From assembly GCF_036898095.1 (NCBI RefSeq), contig NC_090744.1, positions 13,111,143 through 13,175,142 on the forward strand: DNA of 64,000 nt, written 5' to 3'. Position 1 is the stretch's first letter. Each line of letters begins with the position of its first letter. A program made the position numbers and the translations under genes. Under the pieces are notes generated by a model. It did no database searches. It was not told the DNA's origin and saw nothing but the letters and a program-made list of their open reading frames with translations. Origin of the DNA: Palaemon carinicauda (taxonomy: Eukaryota; Arthropoda; Malacostraca; Decapoda; Palaemonidae). Below are positions 58,253-64,000 of the stretch, piece by piece.

Positions 58253-60223
58253 TGAAGTACCTCGGTGAACCATTCTCTCGCGGGCCAGAGGGGAGCAACT
58301 AACGTCAACCTTGTCCCTTCGTGAGAGGCGAACTTCTGCAGTACCTTGTTGACAATCTTGAACGGGGGGAATGCATATAGGTCTAGATGTGACCAATCCA
58401 GTAGAAAGGCATCTATATGAACTGCTGCTGGGTCCGGAATTGGTGAGCAATATATTGGGAGCCTCTTGGTCATCGAGGTTGCGAAGAGATCTATGGTAGG
58501 CTGGCTCCATGTGGCCCACAGTCTCTTGCACACATCCTTGTGTAGGGTCCATTCTGTTGGAATGATTTGTCCCTTCCGACTGAGGCAATCTGCCATGACA
58601 TTTAAGTTGCCTTGGATGAACCTCGTTACTAGAGAAAGGTTTAGATCTTTTGACCAGGTGAGGAGGTCCCTTGCGATCTCGTACAACGTCATAGAATGGG
58701 TCCCTCCTTGCTTGGAGATGTACGCCAAAGCCGTGGTGTTGTCCGAGTTCACCTCCACCACTTTGCCTTGAAGGAGGGACTTGAAGCTTTTCAAGGCCAG
58801 ATGAACTGCCAGTAGCTCCTTGCAGTTGATATGTAACGTTCTTTGACTCGAGTTCCAAGTTCCCGAGCATTCCCGACCGTCTAATGTCGCACCCCAGCCC
58901 GTGTCCGATGCGTCCGAGAAGAGAACGTGGTTGGGGGTCTGAACAGCCAGGGGCAGACCCTCTCTGAGGCTGATACTGTCCTTCCACCAAGTCAGGGACG
59001 ACTTCATCTTCTCGGAAATGGGGATCGAGACCGCTTCTAGCGTCTTGTCCTTTTTCCAGTAAACAGCTAGGTGAAATTGAAGGGGACGGAGGTGTAGTCT
59101 CCCTAACGAAACGAACTGTTCCAGGGATGATAGCGTCCCTATCAGACTCATCCACTGTCTGACTGAACATCGTTCCTTCTTCAGCATGTTCTGGATGCAT
59201 ACCTGGGCTTGACTTGTTTTGGGGGCCGACAGAAAAGCCCAAAAAGCTTGACTGTGAATCTCCATCCCTAAATACACAATAGTTTGGGATGGGACCAGTT
59301 GAGACTTTTCCATATTGACCAGGAGACCCAATTCCTTGATCAGATCTAGAGTACACTTTAGATTCTCCAGACAGCGACGACTGGAAGAAGCTCTTAGAAG
59401 CCAGTCGTCCAAATAGAGGGAGGCTCTGATGTCCGCTAAATGAAGGAATTTGGCTATATTCCTCATCAGCCTCGTAAACACAAGAGGAGCTGTGCTTAGG
59501 CCAAAGCACAGGGCTTGAAATTGGTAGACAACCTTTTCGTAAACGAATCTCAGAAAAGGTTGGGAGTCTGGGTGGATGGGGACGTGAAAGTATGCGTCCC
59601 TTAGGTCTAAAGAGACCATCCAGTCTTCCTTTCTGACCGCTGCTAGAACGGACTTTGTGGTCTCCATGGCGAACGTCTGGTTTGTGACAAAGACATTCAG
59701 CGCACTGACGTCTAGCACCGGCCTCCACCCTCCTGTCTTCTTTACCACTAAGAAGAGACGGTTGTAGAAGCCCGGGGATTGATGGTCCCGGACTTTGACT
59801 ACCGCTCCCTTTTCTAGTAAGAGACACCTCCTGCTTCAAAGCTCGTCTTTTGTCTTCCTCTCTGTACCTGGGAGAGAGATCGATGGGAGACGTTGCTAGA
59901 GTGGGTTTGCGTACAAACGGGATTTTGTACCCTTCTCTGAGCAACTTCACAGATTGTGCATCTGCGCCTCTTTTCTCCCAGGTCTGCCAGAAGTTCTTGA
60001 GTCTGGCTCCCACTGCTGTCTGAAGAAGGTGGCAGTCAGACTCTGCCTTTAAAGGACTTAGTACCTTTCTTCTTCCCACGTCTCCCTTCGGCACGAGCAC
60101 CTCCTCTGCTGGAGGCTCTGCCACGAAAGGGCGGAATGAATCTGGACGCTGGAGTGTCCATCCTGGGTCTTGACAAGGTAGGCAAAGGGGTGGCTTTGCG
60201 GGCAGAGGACGCAACCAGGTCAT
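58135..60223 (-). CDS. DIRS pol: reverse transcriptase, RNase H, methyltransferase-like tail
   Basis: The N-terminal piece is read in the frame that starts at ATG 60223 and overlaps the gag end. It includes VGARLKNFWQTWEKRGADAQ and LREGYKIPF (about 59941-59915). The rest lies in a frame open from 59835 to 58135, so a change of frame near 59815-59830 is required (+1 slip, or loss of one CT unit in a CTCTT run). Numbering from ATG 59748: first RT block VSLDLRDAYFHVPIHP (Asp48), CFGLSTAPLVF, and YLDDWLL (Asp114, Asp115). RNase H residues are Asp279 (FSDASDTGWGA), Glu311 (CKELLAV), Asp336 (VNSDNTTAL) and Asp387 (VMADCLSRKG). The tail at about 417-500 (DLFATSM, YAFPPF, LVAPLWPAREWF) resembles the Dam-like domain reported for DIRS elements, with FPPF in place of the NPPY motif. 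The protein copies the element RNA into DNA. Whether the frame change is programmed or a lesion cannot be told from one copy. Confidence 0.9.
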
Positions 60224-62459
60224 GGGTGTCCTTCTGAATCAAAGAGGCAGCAATCTCCTTAATCAAGTCCTCTGGAAACAGGCACTTTGAGAGAGGAGCA
60301 AAAAGAAGTTCTGATCTCTGACACGGTGTTACTCCAGCTGACAGGAAAGAGTAAAGGTTCTCCCGTTTCTTGAGGACCCCGGATACGAACGAAACCGCAA
60401 GCTCACTAGATCCGTCACGTATGGCCTTGTCCATGCAGGACATTATGAGCAAGGAAGATTCCTTGTCAGACGGGGAGATCTTCCTGCTCAAAGCTCCCAG
60501 ACACCAGTCCAAAAAGTTAAAGACCTCGAAGGCTCTAAATACTCCTTTCAACAGATGGTCTAGGTCCGAAGGAGACCAGCATATCTTAGAGCGTCTCATG
60601 GCTAGCCTGCGGGGAGAGTCTACCAGACTTGAGAAGTCACCCTGGGCAGAGGCAGGAACTCCCAAGCCGAGAACTTCTCCCGTGGCATACCAGACGCTCG
60701 ATCTGGAAGAGAGTTTCGCAGGAGGAAACGTAAACGCTGTCTTCCCTAGGTTCTTTTTGGACTGCATCCAATTTCCTAAAACTCGTAAAGCTCTCTTGGA
60801 CGAGCGGGCGAGGACGAGTTTCGTAAAGGCAGGCGCGGATGACTGCGTACCTAAAGCAAACTCTGACGGAGGAGAGCGTGGAGCCGCAGACACAAATTGG
60901 TCCGGATACATCTCTTTGAACAGAGCAAGAACTTTTCTAAAGTCCAAAGAGGGCTGCGTGGTCTTGGGTTCGTCAAGGTCCGTATGTGGGTCATCAATGT
61001 GTGCCGCGTCGTCATCATCAGAGAGTCCATCATCTGAGAATTGAGGAGGAAGCGGCAAAGGAGTAGGAATCGGCTGGTCAGCTGAGTCCGGCAGCACGGG
61101 TGCACGAGTGACTGAACCGGACGCAACGTCATGGAACTGTTGCCCAGTCTGTGAACTGGCAACAACCATAGCAGCGCGGGGACGCATAGCGTCTACTCCA
61201 GACTGTCTAGTCTGATGTGGGCGAGCAGAGGTAACCACACTGGGTTGCGGAGGTTGACGCACCGCGTCAAAACAAAACAACTTAGACTGTTGTTGTACCT
61301 CGCGAACGTCAACGGAAGGTTCCGTGCGTCGCTGAACGTCAACATGCGGCTGGCAGGGTACACTGGAACGCATGGGTGGCGGGACTCTCTCAGCTGGAGT
61401 GCGGCAGAAGGTCGCCTCAGCGTCCACAGGACGCACAACCGTGGGTGGTTGTAGGCTAGAGGTTGGTGCAGCGTCAACCTTCTCCGCACGAAAGTCCTGC
61501 ATCAATGACGTTAACTGAGACTGCATGGTCTGCAGCAAAGACCATTTAGGGTCTACAGGAGCAGGTGCGGCAACAGACGGTGTGAATGCCTGATGCGGTA
61601 CCGCTTTGCCTCTCTTAGGAGGTGAGCAGTCGTCGGAAGACTGCAGCGAGTCCGAACTGACCCAGTGGCTACAACTGGGCCGTTGGACTTGCGCGGAAGG
61701 GACCGACTTGCGCTTAAGAGGCCGCGAGACCTTGGTCCATGGTTTCTTACGAGAAACCTCTTCCGCAGACGAGGAATAAATGGGCTCTCTCGTCTTTGTG
61801 TGGGTGGGGCGATCTTGGGTAGATACGCCCGAAACCACGGAGGGAACGTCTGTTCGCTGATTAAAGCCTCTCGAACCCTTTGGTCGTACGACATTGCTTC
61901 TCCCCTGGACTTGGGAGCTTGCAAGAGGTCCCGGACTGGGAGGACGACAGGCACGAACAGACGAACCCTCAAGCGCAACACTATCCACAACACTATCACT
62001 CACTTTATCACTACCCACTGCACTCTTACACTTCAGCTCCTTGACGTCTGCCATGAGCTGGTTACGGTCACTAGCCAAGGACTCGACTCTCTCACCCAGA
62101 GCTTGGATGGCACGCATTATATCTGCCATCGAAGGTTCTTGAGTGCTAGAAGGGGGATCAGGAGCAACCACTACAGGGGAAGGAATAGGTTGTGGGGCAT
62201 GAGGAGAGGAAAATTCAACGGAGCGAGATGAACTTCTCCTGACTCTATCTCTCTCTAGCCTACGTGTATATTTCTGGAATTCGATAAAATCGAATTCCGA
62301 AAGCCCAACGCATTCCTCACATCGATCTTCCAATTGACAGGTTTTATCCCTACAATTGGAACAAACGGTGTGAGGATCGATAGAGGCCTTCGGAAGACGC
62401 CTTGAACAGTCCCTAGCATTACACTTCCTGAATTTAGGGACTTGAGAAGGGTCAGCCAT
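60036..62459 (-). CDS. DIRS gag-like protein, 807 aa
   Basis: ATG at 62459 and stop at 60036; uninterrupted. The start (MADPSQVPKFRKC) leads into a Cys/His cluster (CNARDC, HTVCSNCRDKTC, RCEEC, residues about 13-50) that looks like a zinc-binding domain. A long Ser/Pro/Arg/Gln-rich, probably disordered region follows to about residue 470, then an acidic patch (DDGLSDDDDAAHIDDPHTDL), then a more ordered helical domain (about 500-760, with FRKVLALFKEMYPDQFVSAA and LGALSRKISPSDKESSLLIM). The C terminus is basic (RGRASSRGGARAEGRRGKKK), suitable for RNA binding. It is probably the capsid-like protein of the element. It is not recognised from motifs alone; the call rests on position before pol and on composition. 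Its last 188 bases overlap the first part of the pol frame. Confidence 0.85.
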   Translation of the reverse strand: MADPSQVPKFRKCNARDCSRRLPKASIDPHTVCSNCRDKTCQLEDRCEECVGLSEFDFIEFQKYTRRLERDRVRRSSSRSVEFSSPHAPQPIPSPVVVAPDPPSSTQEPSMADIMRAIQALGERVESLASDRNQLMADVKELKCKSAVGSDKVSDSVVDSVALEGSSVRACRPPSPGPLASSQVQGRSNVVRPKGSRGFNQRTDVPSVVSGVSTQDRPTHTKTREPIYSSSAEEVSRKKPWTKVSRPLKRKSVPSAQVQRPSCSHWVSSDSLQSSDDCSPPKRGKAVPHQAFTPSVAAPAPVDPKWSLLQTMQSQLTSLMQDFRAEKVDAAPTSSLQPPTVVRPVDAEATFCRTPAERVPPPMRSSVPCQPHVDVQRRTEPSVDVREVQQQSKLFCFDAVRQPPQPSVVTSARPHQTRQSGVDAMRPRAAMVVASSQTGQQFHDVASGSVTRAPVLPDSADQPIPTPLPLPPQFSDDGLSDDDDAAHIDDPHTDLDEPKTTQPSLDFRKVLALFKEMYPDQFVSAAPRSPPSEFALGTQSSAPAFTKLVLARSSKRALRVLGNWMQSKKNLGKTAFTFPPAKLSSRSSVWYATGEVLGLGVPASAQGDFSSLVDSPRRLAMRRSKICWSPSDLDHLLKGVFRAFEVFNFLDWCLGALSRKISPSDKESSLLIMSCMDKAIRDGSSELAVSFVSGVLKKRENLYSFLSAGVTPCQRSELLFAPLSKCLFPEDLIKEIAASLIQKDTHDLVASSARKATPLPTLSRPRMDTPASRFIPPFRGRASSRGGARAEGRRGKKKGTKSFKGRV

Positions 62460-62664
62460 TTTGAATTAGTCAAAGGGGAATTCAAAAACTATCCAAAGTC
62501 ATCAACAAATAATCCGATATCAACAAAAGAATGCAAGGATGTATTGAAGATAAAGCCTGCAAAGCGAAAGCTCAAAACTAGAAACGTGTACTTCACCAAA
62601 AAGTTGTGAAAACCAATCCAGTTAGCAACAGCGAATTAGTAGGTCTTGCCGGTGGCACGACAGA
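62460..62664 (-). other. DIRS leader between terminal repeat and gag
   Basis: About 205 bases between the inner edge of the left terminal repeat and the gag ATG. It should hold the 5' end of the element RNA; no clear promoter motif recognised. Confidence 0.5.
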
Positions 62665-62839
62665 GAGAAAATTGAGTTCTGTGTTTACATTGAGTACTGA
62701 GTACCTGCACGACAGATGGCGCTGTTGAAGTACACCCCCTACCTGCATAGCGATCGCTGGCGGATTTTGAACGTAGAGTTTTCTGTCGAGCAGCAGAGCT
62801 GCAGCTTATATAATCACCGGCTAAGTTTAATATTGAAAA
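62665..62839 (-). repeat. DIRS left inverted terminal repeat
   Basis: Reverse complement of the right repeat (about four differences in about 154 bases). The outermost 38 bases (62802-62839) are reproduced in the ICR. In DIRS elements this repeat is expected to hold the promoter. Confidence 0.92.
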
Positions 62840-63589
62840 CTTGCACTTTCACATCCTTCCATTTTATCGCACGTTACTTCACTAGCTTGAATAATTCTAC
62901 TTTTCTCCTGCTCAGGCGTCGATTCTCTTCTCTTATTTATCCACTTTGATTCGATGCTATGCCTCTCCTCTACATATTATTTCTTCCCTGATGCTTCTTT
63001 ATGCAATTTTTTAGCAATTCTCTTAAGATATTTTGAGGGAATACTTGCTCAGAATTTTCTCTCTTTGTTTATGAATTAACAAGACTCCCTTTTCCAACTC
63101 AGTTTTATATTTTTCTGTTTGAAAACATCACCAATTTATTTTTCTGTCGAAACCTGAAATAAGAGAAAAAATACTTAAGTCACACATAACTCTAAGCTCT
63201 CATAATTGAAGCAAATTTCCTTGCTTACCAAATATTGGGCAGAGGGAATTTATTTCTACTGTAGAATAGTACAGTATTCTGTAACTTTTGATTAATGGAA
63301 ATATGTAATTTTGCCTATTTTGATTATTCATTGCAATTGAAAACCTACTCTATAATCCAACCTTCAACTGTTGTTGACTAATCCTATAAGCTAATCAGAT
63401 TTCAAACAAACAATTTGTTCTGTTCTGATAAACAAATCAAAATAAAATATGAAATAAAGTACAGTACGTAAGATAAGATCAATTTTAACCTTGACAATAA
63501 TAGCTGCAAAAGCTCTATTATAAAAAAAAGCTTGAAATATGTTAAATCTTAAAAGTAATTTGTATATTTTACTAGCAGTACAAAACTCG
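62840..63589. other. No gene assigned
   Basis: AT-rich DNA with short frames only. Confidence 0.5.
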
Positions 63590-63740
63590 GTTCTTTTGAA
63601 ATAGCAAATATCTTCAGCAGAGCTGGAACGAAACTTGAAATTGCCAACGACAGTTAATAACAGGTGGAGAATGTGGGTGAATAACCCTGCCCACTCTCCC
63701 GTCAAATGCACCTCACTTTTGACCTTCGGCTCAGGACTTG
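63590..63740 (+). repeat. DIRS-type terminal-repeat remnant
   Basis: TTCAGCAGAGCTGGAACG, GGTGAATAACCCTGCCCACT and CTCCCGTCAAATGCACC are related to 31600-31740. The sequence after it (AATACTTACATGGATAAC at about 63796) also looks like a DIRS end. The element may continue beyond the window. Confidence 0.42.
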
Positions 63741-64000
63741 GTGAGGTGGCTGAGGTGGAAAAAATGGAATTTTAATGATAAAATTAACATTAACAATACT
63801 TACATGGATAACTTGGCTAACCCTGAAGCCCTAAAACCAGTCCAAATTTTAACCAAATTGGCAACCCTGCTACGTCCTATTCTGTCACTCTGTTAACGTC
63901 AGATGAATGGTTGCCCTTGCGTTTTTGAGGAAAGCTGTCACAAGACAAGACAGAAGGGAGGAAAGGTGTAGGTCTAAAGACCTTCCCAATCCTGCAAAAG
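63741..64000. other. No gene seen at the window edge
   Basis: Short unassigned stretch, possibly the inside of the element whose end lies at 63590-63740. Confidence 0.4.

Larger units (their letters stand above)
56336..62839 (-). mobile_element. Complete DIRS-like tyrosine-recombinase retrotransposon
   Basis: About 6.5 kb on -. From 5' (high coordinate): left inverted terminal repeat, leader, gag (62459-60036), pol with RT, RNase H and a methyltransferase-like tail, tyrosine recombinase (ends at 57080), 3' UTR, internal complementary region (56672-56580) and right terminal repeat. The terminal repeats agree over about 154 bases with only about four differences. The ICR exactly joins copies of the two ends. 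All three protein regions are open and carry their catalytic motifs, apart from one apparent frame change at the start of the RT. This architecture defines the DIRS order of retrotransposons, which insert by recombinase rather than DDE integrase and make no target duplication. It is a candidate recently active copy. Confidence 0.95.

Noticed and set aside
57080..60223. A single 1047-residue protein
   Set aside because: Only the beginning (RT N-terminus) and the last 390 or so residues (recombinase) have recognisable sequence. The middle is the out-of-phase shadow of the RT/RNase H frame, which carries the catalytic motifs.
60370..61044. 224-codon open frame on + inside the DIRS gag
   Set aside because: Antisense shadow of the intact gag; no start context or motif of its own.

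Overview
This is a eukaryotic, AT-rich, intron-scale stretch with no confidently identifiable host gene. It is dominated by transposable elements and microsatellites. The content fits a decapod crustacean (shrimp, prawn or crayfish type): DIRS-like tyrosine-recombinase retrotransposons, I-type and RTE-type LINEs, piggyBac-like MITEs, a tRNA-derived SINE, and long (TA)n, (CT)n and (TTA)n tracts. This taxonomic placement is inference from repeat style; the species cannot be read from the sequence.

Layout. 1-2651: the 3' part of a decayed DIRS element on + (RNase H, tyrosine recombinase, internal complementary region, right terminal repeat), abutted by a piggyBac-like MITE. 3-11 kb: microsatellites, two hairpin MITEs, a three-unit 163-bp tandem array, decayed LINE pieces on -, a SINE, and copies of an abundant (TTA)n-headed repeat (called R1 here). 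11.27-17.43 kb: a nearly full-length but broken I-type LINE on + (RRM/CCHC ORF1; endonuclease, RT and RNase H ORF2; AATC tail). 17.7-19 kb: a SINE and two MITEs. 19.9-25.3 kb: two 5' fragments of DIRS-like elements with gag remnants, plus LINE 3' fragments. 25-35 kb: mostly unassigned DNA holding LINE remnants (28.4-29.2 and 32.45-33.6 kb), a SINE and a 650-bp palindrome. 35-45 kb: transposon-poor AT-rich DNA with a complex local tandem duplication and one SINE. 45.25-49.5 kb: a decayed DIRS element of a different family on -, with an R1 insertion. 51-56 kb: two MITEs, a pre-miRNA-like hairpin and LINE scraps.

The best-preserved element is at 56336-62839 on -. It is a complete DIRS-like retrotransposon of about 6.5 kb with nearly identical inverted terminal repeats, an open 807-codon gag, an open RT/RNase H frame with all visible catalytic residues, and an open tyrosine recombinase with its R-H-R-Y tetrad. 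Its internal complementary region is an exact copy of the head-to-tail junction of its two ends, as expected for a life cycle through a circular intermediate. The 3' part at 1-2651 is an older relative with the same 3' architecture. One apparent frame change near the start of the RT domain is the only visible obstacle in the coding region.

No prokaryotic defence system, CRISPR array, rRNA gene or functional tRNA gene was seen. The most noteworthy items are the intact DIRS element and its junction-copy ICR, the palindromic core of the piggyBac-like MITEs, the large foldback at 34.5-35.15 kb, and the hairpin at 52.5 kb.
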